Positions 11,350 to 22,689 are shown, counted from the first letter of the stretch. The stretch is 64,000 bases of DNA from Lepidodermella squamata (GCA_047495785.1 JBLDXI010000004.1:744001-808000); one strand, 5' to 3'. Program-made: numbers and translations. Notes: generated by a model from the letters alone, not told the origin.

Positions 11350-12599
11350 ATATGGGAAAACATACTCTTTTTTTTTCTGTTCTATACGGAAAATATTTGC
11401 ACGTTGTGGGACTAAAAGTATTCCAAACTAATCACCCAATTCAAAGCATTCAGTACTGATTTTGCACAAATTGAATTCTACCAAGAATTCACGACCTTGT
11501 CGTGCTCTTTGAATAGTGTGCGAAGTAGGATCCGGGAGCTGAGGTTCTATTTGTTTTCTTGGACCCAACTGAAGAAACCAAAGGGTTTTTTGAGTATCTC
11601 TCAAGTTTTAGTCCCGGATTCCTGTACTTCGCACCCTGTCTTTGAATATGACGAGGAAATTTTGAGAAGGCTCCGAGTTGTATTTTTAGGAAACATTTCA
11701 GATGAGCGTCATTTTATGTGTTAAATAGGGATTTTTTCCAATTTTTCGACAATTTTTCGAACAATTACTCGCTTCGCTCGCAGATGTCACTTTCAAGTCT
11801 GTCAATCCTTTTCGATTGGAACTCGACAATTTATATGATACTTGACTTTTTAGCAATACTTGAGTAGTAACCCTGGTCTCTTGTATAATATTAGATTCTA
11901 GGTAGAATTAAATCAGGAATATGATATCATACGTGAGCAAATTCATAGTTCATAAATTCTTCAAGCTGTTTTTTGCGTCTATGTCAGTTGCATCATTTGG
12001 GTTTTCATGGACCTTTTTGTAGGCCGCAATATTTTCTCGCTTTACTCGCATAATTACATGCTAGACATTGCACTGTCACTTCCGAGCAAATTAACCCTCG
12101 AAACCCTAATTTAATAACCAACCATCCGCTTAAATGTGCACTCGAAAACTTAATCTCTCGATCATAGAGGCGTGCGGCCAGGAAGGTCCTATTTTATCAT
12201 TACCAGCGGCCGGTTGAGGGTTCAAGAGGCAATGCGGCCTGAAAGGTTGCCAGCCGGACCGGGATCGAAAATAGTTTGAGAACAACTATGATAAGACATT
12301 CAGAGAATTGTACTTTATTAATTGTTTAATTCCAGCAGGTTACTCCCGGCTATGTTCGCTGTGTTACGGTTTTAGACCTGCGATAGTTTCAGCCGCCAGC
12401 GATAGTTTCTCCAATGCCTACAAAATATAGCTATGTTGATAAGTGAAATAATCCTGTTTAGGACAATTTTCACCGTTGGCGCTTTCTCAGCCGATGACGC
12501 TGGTTGGCGCGAAAATTCTTCATATCGGCGCTGATGAAAGAAGCACATATGCAACTCAATTGAAACAATTTAAGCCTTTAACGATTTCTGATAGCTCTA
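11350..12599. other. Intergenic region with R1 copy 2
   Basis: Positions 11518-11680 are a diverged second copy of repeat R1 (see 240-400). A CTCGCTTCGCTCGC block lies at about 11768. The expected lectin exon of the interrupted gene at 5995 is not found here. The rest is AT-rich and shows no supported coding sequence. Confidence 0.55.
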
Positions 12600-13236
12600 A
12601 CACCTTCCTTCATTGACCTTTCACCACGTCGTCCGGCGTGGACTTCAAGGTTTCCTGGAATCTACCGCGTTTTTCCAGGATTGACTTTCTCGCTCTCAAC
12701 TTCTCCGGGCATAGATTCGGTTTCTTTCTGTCGTCTCTCGCGGTCTCCGTAAGTTTTACCGGAAAGCATGTTGACGATGATTGGCGCATCTAAATACGGG
12801 CGAAAATGGCGTATTAATTGATTTGATGAGTTAATTTAATATGTCCTGCTTTTTATGTTACTTTGATGATGTTGATTACTGTCGCCCAGTGAGCTGAATC
12901 AGGTAGTTTATGTAAACAGCGACTTCAGAGTGTGAGACTTTTGCTGGAGACTTACAAATTCTAAATTCACGTATATGTTGTGCATTAATATCATAAATTC
13001 AACATTTTCAAAATTGAAAGAGAGGTGTGCGCCATAGTGTGCGGAAATCACGGCACACACCTGCAATATGGCTACGAGGACTTTTTTCCCTGTTTTTTCA
13101 CGTAAAATACCTCGGCTCCTCGGCTGTTTTTTTAACGACGATACAATGCTCCTCGAACGACGGAACACGGGCGACGACAACGGGGAGTTCCCCGTCATCA
13201 AAAAGTAGTCGATGTCCCTAGAAGTGCTCTAATTAC

Positions 13237-13488
13237 TGACCTTGCTCCTTTGTCCTGGTTAGATTCGATGACCGCAATGTGGCTGATTGGAATGACACAA
13301 TGACTCACATTATGGTCCGCGCCGTTATAAAATTTCCCATAGATTGTGCATGAATTTTGAATTCTTGAAAAATGATTCAGGAAGGTCAGTGAACCTCCGG
13401 CGGTTTCCGGCGAACATCGATTTCGTCGTCTTCCAACAGGTCGCCTCTTATCCGAGGTGATATTCGCAGATGCGCAGGAAAGCATCAT
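13237..13488 (-). CDS. Possible exon of an unrecognised secreted protein
   Basis: An 84-codon open stretch reads from the ATG at 13488 to a GTAATT donor at 13236 on the minus strand. Local GC is higher than in the flanks. It begins MMLSCASAN; the codons just upstream are open and hydrophobic (LAAFRLLVAMM), so the true start or an upstream exon may differ. It contains two cysteines, in NSCTIYGKFYNGADHN and VSHCVIPISHIAVI. I do not recognise the family. A 35-codon frame starting MLSGKTYGDRERRQKET lies further on at about 12767-12660 and could be a later exon, but I cannot connect the two by splicing. Low confidence. Confidence 0.25.
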
Positions 13489-13639
13489 CGCTACAAGGAG
13501 TCGAAAGGCTGCCAGATGCCAGTAGCAGTGATAGGTGCTAGGAAGCGACTTTCTGTGGCCAAGCAGCCGCCACCATCGTACACCAAAGTATTCGATCGGC
13601 GCGTTCCATCAAACACCTCACATCGATAAAAGCTTGAGA

Positions 13640-14234
13640 AAACATAATTAATGATTTAGCTAGAAGAAATTAACGAAATCCTCACTTGATTTTACAGGTC
13701 GCCAATTACAGGTCGAAAGGGTTTCAAAAAGGAGACCGCTACCCCAAGAATACTAAATACAAATGATTACATCGAAGATCGAAAAATCGAAGCTTTAAAA
13801 ATCGAATTCTCGAAAAATGAAAATATGGCCAAAATAAATAAATTGTCAACTAAGCGAATGATGGTCCATCTCATTAAATTTCCGTGTTAGAATCGAGAGA
13901 AATTTGTTGATCTCGTTCTCCTTTTTCGCCAACAAGACAAAACGTGATTGTCCACGCCCCAGTCACATCAAAGCGCATGGCAATTTTTTTATAATTGGTC
14001 AATTTAGGTCATTTTTTGTCCTAATTGTACTATTGCGTAACTCCTCTAACAAAGCGAACAAGGTCGTATTCCGAATTTACGCAAACAGTCAAATTATTGT
14101 CCTGTGACTCATTTGCACGATTTAGTTGCAAATCTACGTCATTCTGAATTTTCCCTGCGATTTTTTAAGGAATATCCATGGTTGTGTCTGCTTCTATCTA
14201 AAAAAGCTTGATTATAACATTGCGTACCTCAGTT
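13640..14234 (+). promoter_or_regulatory. Duplicated 5' flank shared with the gene at 58020
   Basis: Sequence from about 13800 to the ATG region at 14235 aligns with about 57590-58020, including AACTAAGCGAATGATGGTCC, TTGATCTCGTTCTCCTTTTTCGC and TGTCCTAATT..ACTATTGCGTAAC. The duplication therefore covers the promoter and 5' UTR as well as the genes (14235 and 58020). Conservation of this flank suggests regulatory content; no specific factor site is claimed. Confidence 0.5.
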
Positions 14235-16400
14235 ATGTTAGGCATGATGAATCTTTTCCTTTCAATTATCCTATGGCAAATGATAGCCTCATCGCCATCG
14301 TTGGCAGCGAGGTCGCGATGCTTCTCAGTTTTCAATAGCGAATTTAACGGCTGTAAAAATAATTGCTCATATCAGCTAGAGTACCAGGTGATCATCGAAT
14401 ATTTGGCTCCATCCAAGCAATTGCTTTATTTTCTTCTGTTATTAAAGACTGGGGTTCCATTTTCTTCACGGGAGAACTGCCGAAACGGGGTGAGTTAACA
14501 CTTATCATTAGGTTCTTCATTCTTAAATTCGTCAGATTTTTCTTCGTTGCAGGACGCTATACTTTGCTACAACTACAAGACTTACAGCGTTAAATGCATT
14601 CAAGACCGATTCAAATGCAACGAGCGCCAAGTTTGTAACCAAAACATAAATGCTGATAAAATCTGATTTCTCTATCGTAGGATCCAGGAGACGAGGCGAC
14701 GTCGTTTCGCAATCTGGAAGCATGCTTGAGGGGTGAAGGTAAATTTGCTTAGTTTTCAGGATGAACTGTTCAAATTCTGCTAAACAGTTAACCTTGCACT
14801 TGAAAAAAATAACCCCTGATCAGCCCCCTGATCAGGGGTTATTTTTTTCAAGTGTTGAGCATCTGGCGAGCAGGCTGTGTTCCGGCGACGGCAACCCAAG
14901 AAATGTCGAGTCTTCACGTCAACACAGCGAATGTAGGAGCTATGACCCCTGATCAGCCCCCTGATCAGGGGTCATAGCTCCTAGTCATTAGGGGGTAATA
15001 GCTGATCAGGGGGTAATATGCACCCTGATCAGGGGTTATATTGAAATGAACCCTAATCAGCTCACCCTGATCAGGGGTCATTTTGCTTCCAATATTTGCT
15101 GATAATAATCACCTGTAGCGCCCCTGATCAGCTGCTGATCAGCAAATTTAGTAAAATTTCAAATTTTTTAGAAAAATGGCAGCCTTTTTCATTTTTATTT
15201 TTATATTATTTTTTGAATAGCCGGTTGATCAAGATTCGCCCACCCTGGTTCCATCCATGCCATCGGTGTTATGGTATGCCACCGGACGCGGCAACTACCT
15301 AAACATGGCAGGGTCTTATGATGGCACTTGGTAGAGCCACTTGTTAGAGAGAGAAGGACTTATTGCTAAGTAAACAGCTGAAGTAATAGAGTTCGCGTGT
15401 GAAATAATTTGCTTTTTCGAAAATATGGACCTTCCGACGCAAGCCTGAATTGAACATGCAGCCTAATTTGCATATGCACGCTTGGTTAATTATCGAATGC
15501 ACACTTTTGACCCCTGATCAGCAAAGTCATGCTGATCAGCCTGAAATGACATGGATTATCAGCTGGCGACTGTTGATTATCAGGGGTTGTCCCTTTTTCG
15601 TCCTGATCAGCAAAATGGTTTAAACAGGTGACCCCTGATCAGGGGTTATTTTTTTCAAGTGAACTATACGCGCCTCGGGCCTTTTGCCAACAAAGACTTG
15701 TGCCTTAAAGGGGTGAGTCATTAAGCCGTGAATTGACGAAGGTTGTCTCTCAATTTCGTTTCATTCCAGACTGCCGTGCTTTGCAACACCAGGTCGGGCA
15801 AAATTTGCAGCGCTTTTCGCGAAGAGGAATCGCAAACAGTATTGTTTGAATTTCTGTTCATGACTCAGTTTCTTAACGAGTTTTACAGGAAACCATTTAC
15901 TCAGCTTCACAAGACTTCCCGACAAACTATGCTCAATGTGAACGGAGCCGAGTCTCTTCTGGGAACCATACAGTTTATTTTTCTTCTTGAATTCGTAAAA
16001 TCCTATGGAGACTTGACCGAAAGAGCGTGCGAAGAATTTCACTGTTGCAATAACGGATGCTGGAAGATTTACGCAAGACGATGCTGGAAGAGCCTGTTCG
16101 AACAATACAAACTCTCGCTTAGCTTTGATCAAAACTGAAGCTCAACGGCAAGCTGTCTACGCCGCGATGACGAACGCCTCGATCACCACTGCTTACATCG
16201 GCTTGTCGAAAACCAAGGACCAGTGGCTGTGGGGGGACAGTTCAGCCTATGCTGACATGCCACACTGGGCACCTGGCTTCCCGTCAGAGGCTAAGATGAA
16301 CCGATGTGTTGGGATGGCGAGCATCCTTGATGCAGCTGTGCAAGTGACCAATGGATCTTGCGTTTCGCCTTCATTTGCGAAACTCTCTGACATGTTTTTG
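14235..16400 (+). pseudogene. Cys-rich/CTLD family pseudogene with lost exons 4-5 and scrambled exon 7
   Basis: Readable parts: exon 1 14235-14387 (signal peptide MMNLFLSIILWQMIASS, RCFSVFNSEFNGC), exon 2 14448-14489 and exon 3 14553-14630 (78 nt, a 9-nt in-frame loss against its twin at 58316). Exon 6 is 14681-14738. Exon 7 is present only at its two edges (14786-14796, 15661-15712). Exon 8 is 15770-15838, exon 9 15889-15972, and the CTLD exon starts near 16026. Exons 4 and 5 are absent between 14631 and 14680. Exon 7 is split by the TGATCA palindrome array, and its middle is present in inverted orientation inside that array. In the CTLD the final AYICET is lost by a short deletion near 16376, and the frame runs on to 16649. 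The twin gene at 58020 keeps exons 4, 5 and 7. Confidence 0.85.
14797..15661. repeat. Array of CCCCTGATCAGGGG-type palindromes with two perfect hairpins and an inverted exon fragment
   Basis: About 14 copies or near copies of TGATCAG, many within the self-complementary CCCCTGATCAGGGG, lie in 865 bp. 14797-14854 is a perfect hairpin (27-bp stem, CCCC loop). 14935-14982 is another (22-bp stem, CCCC loop). Between them, about 14858-14934 is the reverse complement of the middle of exon 7 of the host gene (from HIRC to SPDA in the family). The outer arm of the first hairpin (CACTTGAAAAAAATAACCCC) recurs inverted at the far right end (15632-15661), so the whole block has inverted termini. No open frame of note. 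I cannot assign it to a known element class. Confidence 0.8.
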
Positions 16401-16983
16401 ATATCTCTCTACAAATTATTATTGACTTTTGTCCTCCAAATATTTAGAGCAAGCTTAGCTTCACTTTTTTTTAAATTAGTCATAAATAGTTCAGAAGTTT
16501 CGATCGATTCGGATAAGCGCCAACAAATGACTGTAATTTATATAGAAATTTATATCAAGGCCTTTTTCAATAATTCTAAGAAGCTATTGAAACTGGTGGA
16601 GGCGATTTCTGTATCCTGTCAACGCGATCGGAAAACCTGTTTGATCTAGTTCTCCCTTTAGCTAATGAGACAACAAACTATTGTCCAATCGCAAAAAAAT
16701 TCAGAATTTGTTTCGATTGTTCTTTCCAGTTTAATTTTTAGATAATCAAGGACAATAGACAATATTTTTCTCTGGTCTGGAAAAGCAAACGAGGTCAAAT
16801 TCCAATCACAGAAAACAAATTTATCCTTTTTGAATTATCGGCCTTGGCCTAGTTTTTTTGGTGATTAGCTTCATGATAGAGATATGATTTCTCCGTAACC
16901 TTTTTCACTAATTGAATTTTCACTCTAGCGAATATTGAATTTGTTTTCAAAGATTTTCCTTACTTTTAGACACTCTTTTGAAA
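16401..16983. other. Intergenic spacer before the intact family gene
   Basis: AT-rich spacer of about 580 bp between the broken CTLD of the upstream pseudogene and the ATG at 16984. It presumably contains the promoter of the intact gene. No distinct site can be called. Confidence 0.4.
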
Positions 16984-18681
16984 ATGTTTATCCGCATCTG
17001 CCTGTCGCTTCTTGTCTTAAACGGCCCGTTGTCCACATATGCGGCGAAATGGTTCCGTTGTTTCTCAGTTTTTGATAACGAATTCAAGGGCTGCCAGACT
17101 AACACTTCTTGCGGGCAATACGCGTACAAGGTTACGTTAGGGACTTATTTTGTTCAACCCAGACTATTAACATCTTCCGTGTTTCTAGTCAGACATTACT
17201 TTCCATGAATCCGCCGATTGCGAAAAAGGGGTGAGTTGGAAAATATTTTTCCCGAATGTTCTTTTAATTTCTTCACTGTGAAGAGAGCTCGGCTTTGCTA
17301 CAACTATGTGGAAGTCAGCTATAGGTGCATCCGGGGCCGATTGCAATGCAACAGAGCCAACGAGAGCCAGGTTCTGCTTTTCTGAAACTTTTTCAAACTT
17401 TCAATACCTTCAATCAATTCGCAGGCTGATTTCTACGATCGAAATGAAAAATTTGGCGATAATTGGGCAGAGTGTATGAATGCCGCGGAACGCTTACCCG
17501 TGAGTTGAAATTGAAATTATACTCAAAATGAATTACAATTGCCTTTCGTCTTTTCAGTTGCAGCCATCTGAACGCTGCTTCTCTGGTGGCAATTTCGTTG
17601 CGTGTTTCCCTTTCTCTCTTGGCTGCCCACTAAACTTGGTAATTTGACAACGGGAATGTTATTACAGACATTTTTTCGTTTATCAAGGACTTTGACATGG
17701 ATCTACCTACCTACAGCAATCTGGACTTGTGTTTGAGGGGAGTAGGTAAAGTTCAGGCTGACAAAATCTAAATATGTTCAACATTTATTTTTTTCAGCGC
17801 CTCCTTCTGTTATCGATGATCAAAAGCCGCACGTTCGATGCATGAATGAAAACACTGGCGAATTTGTAGCTTGCCGCCGCAAAAACACAGGCTGCTCACC
17901 AGATGTTCAGATGAACGCGCCGCAACCCTTTGCCAGCAAAAACATGTGCCTGAATGGGGTGAGTAGTAAGTACTAAACTTTCAACCAACCGACTTTTTTC
18001 CCATAGTTGAAGTTCAAATTGTAATATTGCTGAAATAAACTATATTTTTGTGACTTTTTCAGAATGCTGTGCTGTGCAACACCTCTGCCGGCATTAATTG
18101 CCGGTCGTTTCGCCCCAGGGAAACTCACATAGTTAGTTTTTGAAATAACTGTTTTTTGTATTTTTCATAAAAAGTCCCTCATAGATAACGATTTATTCTA
18201 AATCGAAAGACTTCGCAACTAACTATGCTCAATGTCTACGAAGCCGACCCACCGTTCGCGATTTTGCTTCTTTCCCTTCCTCCAACTGAATATCCTTTTT
18301 AAGCCTGGGACAAGCTACACTGTTATGCGAGCGAATGCTGAATTATTTACGCAAGACGATGCTGGAAGAGCCTGTTCGAACAATACAAACTCTCGCTTAG
18401 CTGTGATCAAAACCGAAGCTGAGCGACAAGCAGTCTACGCCGCAATGACGAACGCTTCGATCACCACCGCTTACATCGGCTTGTCGAAACCTAACGACCA
18501 GTGGCTGTGGGGTGACAGTTCAGCCTATGCTGACATGCCACCCTGGGCGCCGGGCTTCCCGTCAGAGGCGAAGATGAACCGCTGTGTTGGGCTGGCGAGC
18601 ATTCTCGATGAAGCTGTGCATTTGACGGATGGGTCTTGCGTTTCGCCTTCGGCCAGCGCCTATATCTGTGAGACTTTGTGA
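16984..18681 (+). CDS. Intact secreted Cys-rich/C-type lectin-like protein (reference family member, 388 aa)
   Basis: Ten exons join in frame: 16984-17130, 17189-17230, 17284-17370, 17425-17499, 17558-17638, 17688-17745, 17798-17958, 18063-18131, 18185-18253 and 18304-18681. Introns are 49-58 bp except intron 7 (104 bp), with GT-AG ends. The sum is 1167 nt. The signal peptide is MFIRICLSLLVLNGPLSTYA. Module 1: FRCFSVFDNEFKGC, SADCEKG, ARLCYNYVEVSYRCIRGRL, WAECMNA. Module 2: ERCFSGGNFVACFPFSLGC, LDLCLRG. Module 3: HVRCMNENTGEFVACRRK, NTGCSPD, NMCLNG, VLCNTSAGINC, YAQCLRS. Residues from about 260 are a CTLD with RACSNNTN, AYIGLSKPNDQWLWGD, MPPWAPGF, NRCVGLAS, TDGSC and YICETL. Four domain cysteines are conserved, but the WND and EPN/QPD motifs are absent, so canonical calcium-dependent sugar binding is doubtful. 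Predicted to be secreted to an extracellular matrix or fluid; the ligand is unknown. Neighbours on both sides are broken paralogues. Confidence 0.9.
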
Positions 18682-18886
18682 TGCGCTTCAATATTATCGT
18701 CAGCAATTGATATTTCTTGACTTCAACTTACTCTTTCTTCTTTTTACTTTATGCAAACTCTTTCCTCAAAACAAGCGTAACCAATTTAAGCAAGATGAGC
18801 TCAAATTATCTCCCTGTAAAAATTCTTCGCTAATGCAATATTTTTTCCCACTCGCATGTGGCTCATTTTCATCATGTTTTAGAATA

Positions 18887-21824
18887 TGAATATGTTTATT
18901 CGCCTCTGCCTGTGGCTCCTTGTCGCAGACGCTCAAATTCTGCCAGTTAGGAATTTTTAGTCCGACATTTCGTTCAATGCTCTCCAATATTGCCGTGATG
19001 GGGTGTGTTTGAAAATAAATTCCTATGGCGGGGGAACCAGTGTGTTGCGGTCGTATGACTAGCGCTCAATGTTCGCACGCCTATTGCGCACTGGAATGAA
19101 ATAATGATCTGAGAAATCTAATTCGCTTACTGCCTGAGCAGCGTAGAAAGTTGGATTGTTTCATGTAAGATTGATGAGGGGTTCTCGATCATTCCAAGGT
19201 CTTCCAAGGAAAAAATTCGCTCGCAGAATCACTCTCACTCCAATTCTCATTCGAGCAGGCACAGAAATTTGGCTAGTTTCAAGTTTCGATTGATTTTTTA
19301 CTTAATTCGGCTTCGAGACTCCTAAAATAGTCACCTGCGAGCGAACCTTACTTAAGCGAACTTCAGAAAGCGCTAATAGCAGTATCAAACGCGGTCAGCT
19401 TACAGCCCCGGCCATCCGCACCCGCCATATTAGGAGCACACTTACAGGTGATGGCTTCCTTCGGGTCTCCACTGCGGATCTCCGGCTACTGCTGCCTATT
19501 GTTTGACTGGATTTGCTTTTGCTTTGAAGGGCGCTCGAATTTGCTACAACCACGCGGACTACAGCTATACGTGCATTCGGGGCCCATTGAAATGCAACAA
19601 TACCAACAACGAGATCCAGGTTCGTGCTGTCAAGACAATGCGTCTTCTTTTTTCATTTCATTTTTGTTTTATCGAATTTGCTGGCTGGAATTTTCAATGA
19701 CGCTGGTCCATTCAGGAGCCATTGGGCAGGTCAATGCCACAAGAATATTGCCGGTAAGTTTAAAATAATTTACCGTCCCAATCGTGTGCCTCCACATTCT
19801 TTAGCCCAGTGCCTTCACATTCTTTAGCCCAGTCAGTAGAGTCATTTGTTGTTCTTTGGTAAGAAAATGAAACTAAAACTTGTCTTTCAATTTCAGTTGC
19901 AGCCATTTAAACGCTGCTTCTCTAGCAGCAATTTTGTTTCTGTTATCCGCTATCTCTCGGCTGTCCAAAACATTTGGTAATTTGACAGTGGTGATAGTTC
20001 CGTCACTAGTGCTATTCTTTCTTATTTTGCCAGGACGCCAACAGCGAACTACCCACCTACAACAATTTAGAATCTTGCTTGAGCGGTGCAGGTAAGCGTT
20101 CACGTTTTTTTCTATAATTTTAGCTTCAATAGACGACTGTTATGAAACGTCGAATCAATGTTAATCAGTGTTACAGTGGGGGTTAATTTCGAAGTAGTGA
20201 TGCGCGCCGATTATTTTTTCTTTAATCGATTAAAATTCGATTTTCACGATATTCGAATCGTGTTAATCGCGATTAAATCGTCAATCGAATCGCCCGACAA
20301 ATCGAATTGATTAATCGTGGGCGCTGTATTAAATTCAAGTAAAATCATAATCAGATAGGCTTGTTTGTAACAATTATTTGAACGCGCTTCGAGAATTACC
20401 ATCAACTCGTATCCTCAATCTGACAATTCCACGGGATTCTACGCAAAAAACTGAGTAATTCTAGGTGTTACTCTACCTAAATTGGTTTTGGTAATGCAAA
20501 ATAAATTGAGTGCAATAAAGCAATAAATTTATTAATTAGTACAAATTATCTCCGGAAGTATGATGGCTATTGAAATTCTGAAAACAGATTCCGATTCCTC
20601 GTGAAAAACTACCCCTCCCGGGGTAGTGGTTTCGACATGAAAGGAGGCGCATTTGCCGATTTCTTTGATTTTTACAGCCCAGTTAACCTAATTGTTGACT
20701 TGTTGACCTAATTGTATAAGAATCATAGCAATAAAAAAGGCTAATGATGGGCAATTTAAAACTGGCGCCTGGTTTTTTTGCCAGATAAAGCCAGCTCTAT
20801 CCGATAAAATCGACATTAGCTAATGACAGCTTTGAAAATACCTAGTCGTCTTTAGCTAATGTCGACTTTACCGGATAAAGCTGGCTTTATCGATAGAATC
20901 GACTTTATCATAAAGACAGCTACGAAAATAACCTCCAGTGCCTCTTTTAATATTTTAACAGTGCCACAATCAGTTATTGATGACCTAAAGCCGCATGTCC
21001 GCTGCAAGGATAGGAAGACTGGCGATTTTGTGGCTTGCCGTCTCGAAAGCACAGGCTGCTCACAAGATGCAAAGATGTTCGCACCGCAGCCTTTTGCCAA
21101 CAAGAAAATGTTTCTGAAAGGGGTGAGTACATTAAAGCAGCTGCGCAATATTTTTTCCGGAGCTTTTCTTTTTTGATTTCTTTGATTTTTTGATTTTTTT
21201 ACAATGCTGTGCTATGCAAGAGCTCATCCGGCGAAACCTGCAATGCTTTTTGCCGGAGAAAATTATATATAGTTTGATTCCTCATAGTTATTAAACCTTT
21301 TTTCATGCCGAGTTTTTCACAGGCAGCGGTCTATTCGGGTTCGGCAGACTTCGCGACTAATTATGCACAATGTAAACGTAACCGAACTACTGTGAGTGAA
21401 TTTGTTACATACCTATTATCAAATTGAAGTTTACCTCAATCAGCCTGGGAAGAGCTACACTGCTATGCGTGCAAATGCTGAAACTTTCACGCAAGATGAC
21501 GCAAGATCGGCATGTTCGTACGAAACGAACTCGCGACTGGCTGTGATCGAAATCGAAGCTGAGCGGCAAGCAGTCTACGCCGCAATGACGAACGCTTCGA
21601 TCACCACCGCATACATCGGCTTGTCGAAACCTAACGACCAGTGGCTGTGGGATGACAGCTCAGCCTATGACAACATGCCACCATGGGCGCCGGGCTTCCC
21701 GTCAGAGGCGAAGATGAACCGCTGTGTTGGCCTGGCTAGTATCAGCGATGCAGCTGTGTTTGTGCAGGATGGATCTTGCGGTTCGCCTTCAGCTAGCGCT
21801 TACATTTGCGAAACTCTGGGATGA
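18887..21824 (+). pseudogene. Cys-rich/CTLD family pseudogene with intact lectin exon
   Basis: The start MNMFIRLCLWLLVADAQ is kept, but the RCFS..C half of exon 1 is deleted and the frame stops just before exon 2 (SDISFNALQYCRDG, 42 nt, near 18959). Exon 3 lies near 19531-19620 after a 500-bp intron. Exon 4 has lost its AG acceptor (TTGCTG before GCTGGAATT). Exon 5 (about 19896-19977) has a 1-nt deletion. Exon 6 (about 20034-20090) is intact. Exon 7 (about 20962-21121) has phenylalanine for a module cysteine (KMFLKG instead of MCLNG). Exon 8 (about 21205-21272) has lost the AG of its acceptor. Exon 9 is near 21325-21393. The CTLD exon 21444-21824 is fully open (WLWDDSSAYDNMPPWAPGF, YICETLG, stop). 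Several independent lesions make normal expression unlikely. Confidence 0.8.
20165..20940. repeat. Repeat-rich insertion in intron 6 of the preceding pseudogene
   Basis: This intron is about 50 bp in intact paralogues and here exceeds 800 bp. It starts near AGTGATGCGCGCCGATTA, followed by many ATTCGA/TTAATCG units, as in some hAT-like MITEs, but I cannot fix its right end. At 20785-20826 and 20849-20890 a second structure forms an imperfect hairpin with arms of about 40 bp (TAAAGCCAGCTyTATCCGrTA in both arms). Confidence 0.5.
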
Positions 21825-22208
21825 TCTTCATTATTTCTGCCCATTTCTTCAAACTTCAAATCAGTGATTCGTATTTGTACTCTAAATATCGGTTATGATA
21901 TCTCAACCGATTCCACGTTAAATCGAACTTTAGTTCAGAATTTAGAAGCATGCGCTGATCGATAATTTGATGACCTCCTCATGTGATAGGGATCATTTGC
22001 AGACCCCCTAGAAACGACAAGAAATTCAAATTTCGCGTATCTCTGCATGATTTTCACTGAAAATGTAATGTGTATTCAAAATCAAATGTTCTGGGAGACT
22101 CTCCATCATTGCCCTTGCGTTCATAAATCTGTTCATTCCTTTTTTGGCTCTATTGCTCGTTATTCTGAGAATTGAGAATATTTGTTGTTTTAACATTTGT
22201 TAGGCTTC
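21825..22208. other. Spacer between family members
   Basis: About 380 bp between the stop of the preceding lectin exon and the next signal-peptide exon. AT-rich, with no exon or repeat recognised. Confidence 0.4.
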
Positions 22209-22600
22209 ATGAATCTGCTTAATTACATCAACCTATGGCTCCTCTTCGCTGGCGCTCAGCGTTACCCACCTGAGGTATTGTGGCGTTGCTTCTCGAGTTT
22301 TCAAAACCATTACAACGGCTGCTAAGACAATTGCAGGCCAGCCGAATAACAGGTTATTACCGTCATTCAGTTTCATTGTGTTAAAACTTGATTATCAACA
22401 TTTATCCTAGATCAGGTACGCCCAGTGGCTTAATAGAATAGCCGGCTGCCTTGCTGGTGTGCGTTGGAACATAGTATTTGACGAATTTTTGTCATTTTCT
22501 CTACTTTGTAGAACGCTCGACTATGCAACAAACGTGTTGGATAAAGCTTCAGGTGCACTCCTGACCGATTGCAATGCAACAAAACCAACGACCATTTTTT
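22209..22600 (+). pseudogene. Cys-rich family pseudogene, exons 1-3 only
   Basis: Exon 1 (22209 to about 22350) encodes MNLLNYINLWLLFAGAQ and WRCFSSFQNHYNGC, then meets an in-frame TAA and a second TAA before its donor. Exon 2 (near 22410-22451) and exon 3 (near 22513-22596, AACGCTCGACTATGC) are recognisable by alignment to the gene at 63117. Exon 3 has lost the usual Tyr-Asn pair after its first cysteine. Later exons are absent: a foldback element begins about 90 bp downstream, followed by the duplicated segment. The closest relative in the window is the gene at 63117. Confidence 0.7.
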
Positions 22601-22689
22601 GCTCATTTTTTGTTTTGATCGTAGATTATCGATTTTCGTGTTTGCGTTAACAGCATTTTCCTTGAGTGGAATCTCCCGTATTCCGTCAA

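Noticed and set aside
14797-15661. CRISPR array or simple satellite
   Set aside because: The TGATCA units are irregularly spaced and palindromic, without spacers of constant length, and the host is eukaryotic.
14797-15661. Helitron insertion
   Set aside because: There is no TC start, no CTRR end after a 3' hairpin and no AT target; the termini are inverted repeats instead.
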